A DNA stretch of 10,915 bases from JBBSEZ01 sp038239195 (lineage in GTDB: Bacteria > Planctomycetota > Planctomycetia > Gemmatales > Gemmataceae): the NCBI GenBank assembly GCA_038239195.1, contig JBBSEZ010000344.1, positions 1 to 10,915 on the forward strand, in the 5' to 3' direction. Each line of letters opens with the position of its first letter. Position 1 is the first letter of the stretch. The position numbers were made by a program, and so were the translations under genes. Under the pieces are notes generated by a model. The model was not told the DNA's origin, did no database searches, and was given only the letters and a program-made list of their open reading frames with translations. Positions 1-8,150 of the stretch are shown here, in pieces.

Positions 1-1023
<1,023 letters not shown>

Positions 1024-1036
1024 GCAAGGGACACGA

Positions 1037-1104
1037 CAGGACGCAGCCATGCCGCGGAAGGGGGCGTCCTGCAAAGGATCGCTTCCGCCCGCGGTTGGCT
1101 GCGT
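1037..1104. other. Large imperfect hairpin just downstream of the DUF3494 gene
   Basis: ACGCAGCCA at 1041-1049 pairs with TGGCTGCGT at 1096-1104. The stem continues with CCGCGG (1052-1057) against CCGCGG (1089-1094) after a small bulge, giving about 15 bp. A competing 8-bp stem pairs CAGGACGC (1037-1044) with GCGTCCTG (1064-1071). The left arm begins 17 bases after the TAG of the upstream gene. There is no T-run after the stem, so it is not a classic intrinsic terminator. It could be a Rho-assisted terminator, a 3' mRNA-stabilising structure, or chance in GC-rich DNA. Confidence 0.4.
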
Positions 1105-1721
1105 TCTACCAGGCGGCGGTTTTGCGGGCGAAGAGAAACAGGGGAAATTGCGACGGGAACCTCCGACGAGGCGTCTTGCTGACCAGGCCCGTCGTGGTCC
1201 CACTGGGACAAAGCCGCCGGTGAACGAGTAGATTGCCCTCCCTTGCACGCGAGGGGCCATACCGCGGGCCGATGCTGGCCAGCCCATAGCGAAACGCCTA
1301 CGCCTTGTTCCCCGCCCCGGTGCGGACGAGAATGCCGTTGCATCGGCGGTTCGGGCTCGACCCCTCACCAACCGATCCCTTATGTCTCCTTCTGCTGATG
1401 ACGGACGTCAAGGCTACTCAGGCTAGCGCCAGTCGGTGAAGACGTGGCAATTCCCCGGCGATGGGGTAGCCGAGCGGGGCGGCGAGCTCGATTGTTCCGA
1501 GGGCCGCCACGACCTCCGCGCTGGTCGGATGGGGTGTCGGCACGCCGGCCTCAGGGGCTTGACGCGGCACGGGGCGCGAGGCAGGATGAAGCGGCCGAGA
1601 TGGGCGCCGAGGAAGAAGAGTTTCGCTCACGGGTTGTTGGTGGGCGGCAGTCGGCGCGAGGGCCCTCGAACGCATCGCGCCCGGCGGAAGAAGTCGGTCC
1701 CTTTCCCAGGAGAATGCGACG
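1105..1721. other. Non-coding or decayed stretch, no supported gene
   Basis: No frame here has a ribosome binding site with a convincing protein on either strand. No tRNA, rRNA, CRISPR or transposase signal was recognised. The only hint of old coding is on the minus strand at about 1418-1540, where roughly forty codons with GC-rich third positions end in a stop; see the findings. Confidence 0.5.
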
Positions 1722-1933
1722 ATGGCAACCCGCGTCATTCAGTTCGCCGGCAAGGCGGAACACACCCGGGCCGTGGCCGTCCTGGCGGACCTGCCCCGGA
1801 CGCGCGTGGGGCTGCCCGACTTCAAGATGGTGGTGACGGACGACCACGTGAAGGCCCTGGACCGATCCGGGCCCCTTACGCCGAACTGACGAAGGACGCC
1901 CGCCACGAGCCCGCCGCGCCCGTTCAACCCTGA
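1722..1933 (+). pseudogene. Small hypothetical protein gene, probably broken by a one-base deletion near 1863
   Basis: An ATG at 1722 follows AGGAGA (1708-1713) at 8 bases spacing and opens a 55-codon frame (MATRVIQFAGKAEHTRAV... to VVTDDHVKALD) that ends in the TGA at 1887-1889. After Asp47 the tail looks random (RSGPLTPN), while the neighbouring frame continues with IRAPYAELTKDARHEP and stops at 1931-1933. Adding one base after 1862 would join them as ALD-A-IRAPYAELTK, a protein of about 70 residues. The ribosome binding site, the amphipathic composition and the smooth join suggest a real gene with a lost or misread base. No family was recognised. It could equally be a genuine 55-residue ORF. 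Confidence 0.45.
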
Positions 1934-2108
1934 CGCGCTGACGCCGTGCGCCGTCCCCTGGCTCCTCCCGAACGTCGGCAACTGGTGCGCGGTCTGGCGC
2001 TAGGTGGTCCTGGTTCCGGTCGAGCAGGTTCTCGGCGACGGGACCGTCAAGCCGGTCGCGTCGGAACAAGACGTGGCCGCGCTGGAGCTCGTGTTCCTGC
2101 TTCGTTGA
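1923..2108 (+). pseudogene. Coding remnant with an internal stop
   Basis: The frame that begins FNPDALTPCAVPWLLPNV at 1923 reads protein-like up to a TAG at 2001-2003. It then continues in the same frame as VVLVPVEQVLGDGTVKPV and EQDVAALELVFLLR to a TGA at 2106-2108. Third positions are nearly all G or C. There is no start codon with a ribosome binding site at its head, so this looks like the remnant of an inactivated gene, perhaps the continuation of the broken gene at 1722. Product unknown. Chance open reading in GC-rich DNA is possible. Confidence 0.3.
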
Positions 2109-2242
2109 TTTGGCTTCGATGCAAACAAGCGGACACTCGGCGGAGTTTGCCTTTGGTCAAGTGCCCGGCAAGATGGAGGGGAGAGTAGCGTGTCGCCCGA
2201 AACGGGGCGGTAGGATGACGCGAGGATACGAAGGAGGCCCGC

Positions 2243-2980
2243 ATGCCAATCCACGATTGGTCCCGCGTCGATGCCGGGCTGTTCAATCACTTTCACCAGG
2301 ACTGGATCGTCGAGCTGTGCCGCGCACTCAACGCCGCCCGGCTCCCGCCCGGGCTCCTGGCCCTCATCGACCAGCAGGTCCCCGACCCTATCCCGGACGT
2401 ACACGCTTTCCCTCGCTCGGCGCAGGGCCCTGAGAATCGCTCAACGGGCGTCGCTCTGGCCGTGACCGCCGTGCCGCCCAGGGCGCGGTTTGTGGACGAG
2501 ATCGAGGAAGACACCTATGCCCGGCGCGCCAACCGCATCCGAATCCAGCACCGGCACGGGCAAGTCGTGGCCGTGATCGAGATCGTGTCGCCCGGCAACA
2601 AGAATAGCCGCCACGGCCTGAAGTCCTTCGTCCGCAAGGCGTCGGACCTCATCTGGCAGTGCATTCATCTACTGGTGATCGACCTGTTTCCGCCGTCCGA
2701 ACGCGACCCGCAAGGCATTCACAAGGCCATCGGGGACGAGGTGGCCGAGCGGCCCTTCGCGCTGCCCGCCGACAAGCCGCTCACGGTGGTCGCCTATCGC
2801 GCCTCCCCGACCAAGACCGCCTACGTCGAACCGGTGGCTGTGGGGGACGAACTGCCCGCTCTGCCGATCTTCTTGACGGATGACGATTACGTCCTGGCCC
2901 CCCTCGAAGAGACGTACCGGGCGTCCTGGGCGGCCTATCCGGCCGATTTGAAGGAGTTGCTCGATCTGCCCTCGGCCTGA
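2243..2980 (+). CDS. DUF4058 family protein
   Basis: A 245-residue protein with an ATG placed 5 bases after AAGGAGG (2231-2237). The N-terminus MPIHDWSRVDAGLFNHFHQD is the signature I associate with DUF4058 proteins, a family often present in many copies in planctomycetes and cyanobacteria and without a known function. The central block VVAVIEIVSPGNKNS (residues 108-122), followed by a Lys/Arg-rich helix and HLLVIDLF (142-149), resembles the E-x-SP core of Uma2-like PD-(D/E)XK folds; that link is my inference. There is no signal peptide or membrane segment, so it is probably cytoplasmic. The length is usual for a full member. Its last 46 bases overlap the 3' end of the convergent nrfD-type gene. 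It stands alone with no apparent operon partner. Confidence 0.88.
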   Translation: MPIHDWSRVDAGLFNHFHQDWIVELCRALNAARLPPGLLALIDQQVPDPIPDVHAFPRSAQGPENRSTGVALAVTAVPPRARFVDEIEEDTYARRANRIRIQHRHGQVVAVIEIVSPGNKNSRHGLKSFVRKASDLIWQCIHLLVIDLFPPSERDPQGIHKAIGDEVAERPFALPADKPLTVVAYRASPTKTAYVEPVAVGDELPALPIFLTDDDYVLAPLEETYRASWAAYPADLKELLDLPSA

Positions 2981-3879
2981 CCTTTGCGGCCCGCGCCGCC
3001 TCCTGGCGCAGCGTGGGGCAGTTCAACGATCGCAAAGCGGATCACCAGCGCCCCCACAAGAAGACACGCCACGGCCCCGAGCACCAAGGGAGGACTGTCC
3101 CCCGCCAGCAGCAGGCCCAGGGGGACCAACGCCCCCCCGCCCATCCCAAGAAGGCCGGCTCGCCAAACCTGTCTGCGCGACAAGGCCCGGGCCAGCGTAG
3201 GACGAAGGTTCTGGAACAACAGCCCCATTGGGATGGCGTTCACCACGAGCAGCAACACCAGCGCGGGGCGGAGGGCGGCGGTGGCCCGCACCTCCCCCGT
3301 CACGACCGACAGGGCGAGCAGCGCCGCACAGCCCAGCACGAACGCCGAGTTGGTGAGATAAGCGCCCAGCCAGCGCGCGTCTCTCCAGCCCGGTTGCGCG
3401 TTGGTGCTGAGCAGGACGCCCTTGTAGGCGGCCGAGCCGAGGGCCGGCAACAGGGCAAGAACCACCGCGAGCTTGCGCAGCCATTCGATCTTTCCCCCCT
3501 CCGGCAGGAGCGCGAGGCCCGCGGCGACGGTCAGGGGCAACGAGTAGATCGTCAGGCACCAGGTGCCCAGCGACATGGGCGAGCTGGGTTTGAACACCCG
3601 GAGCATGTGGTGGAAGCGCCACGGGTCGCCCAGGTCGAGCACCAGCAACAGCAGGTCTGTCAGGAGAAAGACCAGGGCAACCGGATAGGCCACTTTCGCC
3701 ACGGCGGTGAAGACGGCCGGCGCTGCCAGCTCGCCCAGCGCGGCGACCAGGAACAAGCCGGTCGCCAGGCTGTTCAACAACAGGTCCCACGCGACCAGCG
3801 CGTGCCAGTCGGGCGCCTTGGTCACTGGCCCGGTGCTGTAGCCGGGGACGGTCGCCGCAGGCCGGTTGTTGGTGTGCAT
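2935..3879 (-). CDS. NrfD-type membrane subunit of formate dehydrogenase
   Basis: A 314-residue polytopic protein of the NrfD/PsrC family, the heme-free quinone-interacting anchor of molybdopterin oxidoreductases. About eight membrane helices are visible (roughly residues 27-47, 54-80, 103-124, 136-156, 173-194, 202-223, 240-259, 264-284). The family motif LDLGDPWRFHHML followed by SPMSLGTW lies at 81-107. The start chosen is the ATG at 3879, one base after the TGA of fdhB, which implies translational coupling; an upstream in-frame start at 3936 would add 19 residues inside fdhB and is unlikely. The hydrophilic C-terminal tail (about 29 residues) overlaps the DUF4058 gene on the opposite strand. 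It replaces the b-type cytochrome subunit FdnI of E. coli and should pass electrons from FdhB to the quinone pool. Confidence 0.9.
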   Translation of the reverse strand: MHTNNRPAATVPGYSTGPVTKAPDWHALVAWDLLLNSLATGLFLVAALGELAAPAVFTAVAKVAYPVALVFLLTDLLLLVLDLGDPWRFHHMLRVFKPSSPMSLGTWCLTIYSLPLTVAAGLALLPEGGKIEWLRKLAVVLALLPALGSAAYKGVLLSTNAQPGWRDARWLGAYLTNSAFVLGCAALLALSVVTGEVRATAALRPALVLLLVVNAIPMGLLFQNLRPTLARALSRRQVWRAGLLGMGGGALVPLGLLLAGDSPPLVLGAVACLLVGALVIRFAIVELPHAAPGGGAGRKGQAEGRSSNSFKSAG

Positions 3880-3880
3880 G

Positions 3881-4828
3881 TCACTGGCCCCACAGAAACA
3901 AGGCCGCGAGCAGCGCGGCGATGCCGGCGAGCCCACTCGCCACGGCGCGGACGTAATCGCCCTTCAGGTGCAACCACGGGTTGAAGGCCTCCTCCGGCAG
4001 GCCATAGACGGAAGGGCGATCGACCAGGAGGTAGAACGAATTCAGAGCGGAATAGGTGTCGGTGGGGGCATCGCCGTACACGTAGGCGCCCGGTGTCCCG
4101 CGCCGGTGCAATTCCTCCACGCGCTTGTGGGCTCGCTCGCGCAACTCGTCGATCGGGCCGAACTGGATCGACGCCGTCGGGCAGGCCTTGGCGCAGGCGG
4201 GCACGAGGCCATCCTTCTGGCGGTCGTAACAGAGCGTACACTTGTGCGAATGCCCGCCGAAACTGCTGCGCGTGATGACGCCGAACGGACAGGCCGCCAC
4301 GCAGTACGAGCAGCCGTTGCAGACGTCGGCCTGGATGTAGACGTTCTCGAACTCGTTGTGGAGGATGGCGCCCGTCGGGCACGCCTGCTGGCACGGCGCG
4401 GTGACGCAGTGTTTGCAGACGTCGCTCATCATCAGCCAGCGGTCGGGCGCGGGCTCGGCGTTGGGCAAGACGTCCAGCGAGAGCCTCTTGCCCGAGGATG
4501 GTGCGGGCGCGCCCTTTCCGGGAAACTGCTCGATGAACTTCACGTGCCGCCACGACGTGGCCGAGAGCTCCCCGGTGTTGTCGTAGCTGTTGCCGGTCCA
4601 GTTGAAGCCGTCGGCGGGGAGCTGGTTCCATTGCTTGCACGCCACCTCACAGGCCTTGCAGCCGATGCAGACCGTCGTGTCCGTGTAGAAGCCGGTGGCC
4701 GGGCGCGGGCTCGGCGGCACGCCCCGGCGGAACGGCTCGATCAGCCGGCCCAGCACCGTCGATAGCCGGCCGCGCGGCACGTCGCCGCTCTGGGGCAGCC
4801 CCGCCAGTTCCTTCTCTCTACTTGCCAC
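3881..4828 (-). CDS. fdhB: Formate dehydrogenase iron-sulfur (beta) subunit
   Basis: A 315-residue four-cluster ferredoxin subunit related to FdnH/HybA. Sixteen cysteines form four sets: C54, C57, C60, C64 (CIGCKACEVAC); C138, C141, C146, C150; C170, C173, C176, C180 (CNGCSYCVAAC); C197, C200, C212, C216. These would hold four [4Fe-4S] clusters that wire FdhA to the membrane. A single hydrophobic helix near the C-terminus (about 295-313) anchors it, as in FdnH. The frame opens at a TTG at 4834, but GGAGGA (4841-4836) sits 7 bases from the GTG at 4828 and only one base from the TTG, so GTG is the likely start. It overlaps the end of fdhA by 11 bases, indicating coupled translation. No signal peptide is visible; FdnH also lacks one and is exported with its partner. 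Confidence 0.93.
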   Translation of the reverse strand: MASREKELAGLPQSGDVPRGRLSTVLGRLIEPFRRGVPPSPRPATGFYTDTTVCIGCKACEVACKQWNQLPADGFNWTGNSYDNTGELSATSWRHVKFIEQFPGKGAPAPSSGKRLSLDVLPNAEPAPDRWLMMSDVCKHCVTAPCQQACPTGAILHNEFENVYIQADVCNGCSYCVAACPFGVITRSSFGGHSHKCTLCYDRQKDGLVPACAKACPTASIQFGPIDELRERAHKRVEELHRRGTPGAYVYGDAPTDTYSALNSFYLLVDRPSVYGLPEEAFNPWLHLKGDYVRAVASGLAGIAALLAALFLWGQ

Positions 4829-7800
4829 GGGCAAATCCTCCCTCCGGCTGGGCGGAGGCCGGCGTGTTGGGGATCGCGTCGCGCGTCGGCCAGAGCGGCG
4901 CGGCCACCGTCGGCGTCGGGGCGGGCCCGCCGAGCCGACCGGCCTCGAGCTGGCAGGCGAAGGCCTTGCACTCGTGCATGCTCACGTTGGCGTCGGCCAC
5001 CAGCGAGGTGAGGTCGTTGGCGTTGCCGCCGACCACCTCCCCGGCGAAAGCCCAGTGGAAGGGGATGCCGACCTGATGGACGATGCGCCCCTCGATGGAC
5101 AGAGGCCGCAGACGGCGCGTCACCATCGCGCGGGCCTCGATCCGGCCGCGCGCCGACCGCACCGTGAGCCAGCCGGCGTGGACGATGCCGCGCTCGGCGG
5201 CCAGCTCCGGGCTCAGCTCCACGAACATCTCCGGCTGCAACTCGTTGAGCCAGCTATTGAACCGGCTCATCGGCCCGCTCAGGTAGTGTTCGGTCAGCCG
5301 GAACGTCGTGGCCACCACCGGGTATTCTGCCGTCGGCGCGTGGGCCAGCGCGTTGAGCGGCCCCTCGAAGAACCGCACCGTGGGGCTGCACGTCTGTTTG
5401 GGGTAGAGCAGGTTGCCCACCGGCGACTCGACCGGCTCGTAGTGCGTCGGCAGCGGCCCGTCCTTGACGGCGCCGGGGGCGAACAGCCAGCCCAGGCCAT
5501 CGGGCTTCAGGATGAACGGCTGGTCGCCCGCCAGCGCGGCCATGCCCTTCGCGCCCGGCGGGGGCCGGTAGTCCGGCGGCTTTTCCGGGTCGAAATCGGG
5601 CACGTCGAGGCCTACCCAGCGGCGCTTCTCGGCGTCCCACCAGACGAGCTTCTTCCGCTCCGACCAGGGCCGGCCATCGGGCGCTGCGGAGGCGCGGTTG
5701 TACAACACGCGGCGGTTGGCAGGCCAGGCGAAGCCCCATTCGAGCTGGAGCGGGCTCTCGGTGAGCTTGCGCTCCCGCGCCCGATTGCGGCCCGGCTCGG
5801 GGAAGACGCCGCTGTAGATCCAGCAGCCGCACGCCGTCGTCCCGTCGTCCTTCAGTTCGGCGAACCCGCTCACTAGCCGGGGCCGCCCGGTGCGCGGGTC
5901 GCGCTCGTCCAGTTTGTGGCCGTTGATCTCCTGAAGCACCTTTTCGAGGTCCGGCTCGTCTTCGATGCGGCTGAGCGTGCCGTCGGGCAAGCGCGGCCGT
6001 TCGTCGAAGTCGTAGTCCCAGGTGAGGCGGAGCAGCGGCTGGTCCCGAGGGTCGGTGCTGCCGGCGTAGAGCTCCTTGAGTCGTCGCCCGAGGTGGTAGA
6101 TAAACCAGCCGTCGGAACGGCTGTCGCCGAGCGGGTCGAGGGCCTTGCCGTGCCACTGGAGCAGGCGCTGCGTGTTGGTCAAACTGCCCTCTTTTTCCGG
6201 CGCGGCCGCCGCGGGGAGGAAGAAGACCTCGGTCTTGATCTGGGAGGAGGGCGGGCCGGTCGGGTCGCTCTTCCAGAAGACGGCGCTTTCGATCTCGAAC
6301 CAGTCGGCGACGACGAGCCAGTCGAGGTTGCGCAGCCCGGCCCGGTGCAGGCCGGCATTGGGCCCGCCGCCGCCGGGGTTCTGGCCGAACAGGAAGTAGC
6401 CCTTGACCTCGCCGCGGGCCATGCGATCGAAGTAGGGCAGTTGCGAGTAGTCGGCGTCCACGCGCGGCAGCCAGTTGAAGCAGAAGTCGTTTTCCGCCGT
6501 GGCCGCGTCGCCGTACCACGCCTTGAGGAGGCTGACGATGAACTTGCGGAAGTTGGCCCAGTAGCCGGTGGACTGGCCCTCGTGTTTGACGTACTCGTCC
6601 AGCTTCTCGTGCTGTTCGTCGGCGGCCGGCTGGGGCAGGTAACCGGGCAACACGTCGTACAGGGTCGCGAGGTCGGTCGAGCCCTGGATGGTCGAATGGC
6701 CGCGCATGGCCATGATGCCGCCACCCGGCCGGCCCACGTTGCCGAGCAAGAGTTGCAGGATGCCCGCGGTGCGGATCATCTGCACGCCAGTGGTGTGCTG
6801 CGTCCACCCCAGCGCGTAGACGATGGCGCTGGTCCGCTCGGGCCCGGAGTTGGCGCACAAGAGCTCCGCCACCCGCACCAGCTCCTCCGGGGCACAGCCG
6901 CACACCTGAGAGACCATCTCCGGGGTGTAGCGCGCGAAGTGGCGCTGGAGGAGCTGGAAGACGCAGCGCGGGTGCTGCAAGGTCGGGTCGCGCGGGGGAT
7001 CGCCGCCGGGCCCCGTCGTCATGTCCTCGAGCGAGGTGGCCTGCGAGGGAGCGCCCCCCTGGAGGCTGTGGCCGTGCATCCCTTGCTCGCCTTTTTGCGA
7101 GCCCCCCTCGCCGCCCTCGCTGCCCCGTTGGGCCTCGCTGCGCGAGCCCTCGTATCCCCAACGGCCTTCCACGGCGTCGTATTTCCCGCTTTGGCCGTCC
7201 CCACGGTAGCCGCTGAACAGGCCCGCGAGGTCGTCGGTGTCCTGGAAGCCCTCCTGAATGATCGTCGAGGCGTTGGTGTAGGTCAGCACGTACTCTTTGA
7301 ACCAACGGTCGTTGCTCAGAACGTGGTGGATGAGCCCGCCGAGGAAGGCGACGTCGCTGCCGGCGCGGATGCCGACGAAGACGTCGCACAGCGCCGACGT
7401 GCGCGTGAAGCGCGGATCGACGTGGATCAGAGGCGCGCCCTTCTCCTTGGCCTTCAGGGGCCAGCGGAAGGCGACGGGGTGGGCCTCCGCCATGTTCGAG
7501 CCCATGATGAGCACGCAGTCGCTGTTGGCCAGGTCTTGCTGGTAGGTGGTGGCCGCGCCGCGGCCGAACGAGGCGCCCAGACCGGGCACCGAGGCGCTGT
7601 GTCATATTCGCGCCTGGTTCTCGATCGATACCACGCCCAGCCCGCCGCCGAACAGTTTCTTGATTAGGTAGTTCTCCTCGTTGTCGATCGTCGCCCCGCC
7701 GAGGGTGCCGATGGTGCGCAGCGAGTTCAGCAATCGCCCTTCCTCGTTTCGCACCGTGAAGTCGGCGTCGCGGGCAGCCTTGACGCGCCGGGCAATCTGG

Positions 7801-8135
7801 TCGATGGCCCAGTCGAGCGGTTTGGCCTCCCAGTGGTCGGAGAAGGGGGCCCGGTAGAGAACGTGGGTGACGCGGTGCGGGTTGACGGCGAGCTGGAAGG
7901 CGTTGGCACCCTTGGGGCAGAGCGTGCCCTCGTTGATGGGGCTTTCGGGGTCGCCCTCGATGTCGATGAGCTGCCCGCCCTTGGTGTAGAGGAGCTGCCC
8001 GCAACCGACCGCGCAGTAGGGACAGACGCTCTCGGTAACGGTGGCCCCGCGCAGCCGCGACGTCTTCGCCACGGTCTCCCGGCTGAACGGCTCTCGGGAC
8101 GGCTGCGGCTGGCGGAAGAGGGGAAGGTTGAACAT
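4818..8135 (-). CDS. fdhA: Selenocysteine formate dehydrogenase catalytic (alpha) subunit
   Basis: Read through the in-frame TGA at 7604-7602 this is one 1105-residue protein with Sec178, homologous along its length to E. coli FdnG. It oxidises formate to CO2 at a Mo or W bis-MGD centre. Visible features: [4Fe-4S] ligands C38, C41, C45, C73 (CPYCAVGC, then LCPKG); NQARI-Sec-His at 173-179; VDPRFTRTSA; YALGWTQHT; RGHSTIQGSTDL (478-489); and the C-terminal cofactor-binding domain with VTRRLRPL and VGIPFHWAF. It exceeds FdnG (1015) through a Gly/Ser/Glu-rich insert of about 50 residues (331-378) and a Pro/Ala-rich tail of about 35. The ATG at 8135 follows AAGGAA (8146-8141). An in-frame TGA at 8153-8151, the fdhD stop, excludes a longer N-terminus. 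That N-terminus lacks an RR-type Tat signal, so a cytoplasmic active site is inferred. It is second in the operon, after fdhD. Confidence 0.95.
4836..4841 (-). promoter_or_regulatory. Ribosome binding site deciding the fdhB start
   Basis: On the minus strand GGAGGA at 4841-4836 lies 7 bases before the GTG at 4828 but only one base before the TTG at 4834. This favours GTG as the start. The site lies within the last codons of fdhA. Confidence 0.7.
7572..7604 (-). promoter_or_regulatory. Bacterial SECIS element with the selenocysteine TGA
   Basis: The TGA at 7604-7602 is followed after 11 bases by GGUGCCC (7590-7584), the loop GGUCU (7583-7579) and GGGCGCC (7578-7572). The seven-pair stem has one U-G wobble. 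The loop begins 18 bases after the TGA. From memory, the E. coli fdhF SECIS has the same GGUCU loop at the same 18-base distance. SelB binds this loop to direct Sec insertion. The element lies within the coding sequence, as is usual in bacteria. Confidence 0.9.
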
Positions 8136-8150
8136 GGCGATTCCTTCGTT

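Noticed and set aside
1460..1510. A tRNA-like string (GGTAGCCGAGCGG) in the intergenic region
   Set aside because: No T-arm GTTCRA motif, no acceptor-stem pairing and no anticodon arm could be built around it.
2193..2208. Short hairpin CGCCC/GGGCG upstream of the DUF4058 gene
   Set aside because: A 5-bp GC stem is expected often by chance in this composition and there is no supporting context.
4818..7589. A separate 923-residue gene starting at a GTG at 7589
   Set aside because: The GTG codes for Val183 inside the selenoprotein, and there is no ribosome binding site. The upstream 177 codons in the same frame carry the first 4Fe-4S motif needed for function.
5916..7667. A 583-codon open frame on the plus strand
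   Set aside because: It is antisense to fdhA, has no ribosome binding site or recognisable domain, and shows the Val/Gly/Arg bias of a mirror frame.
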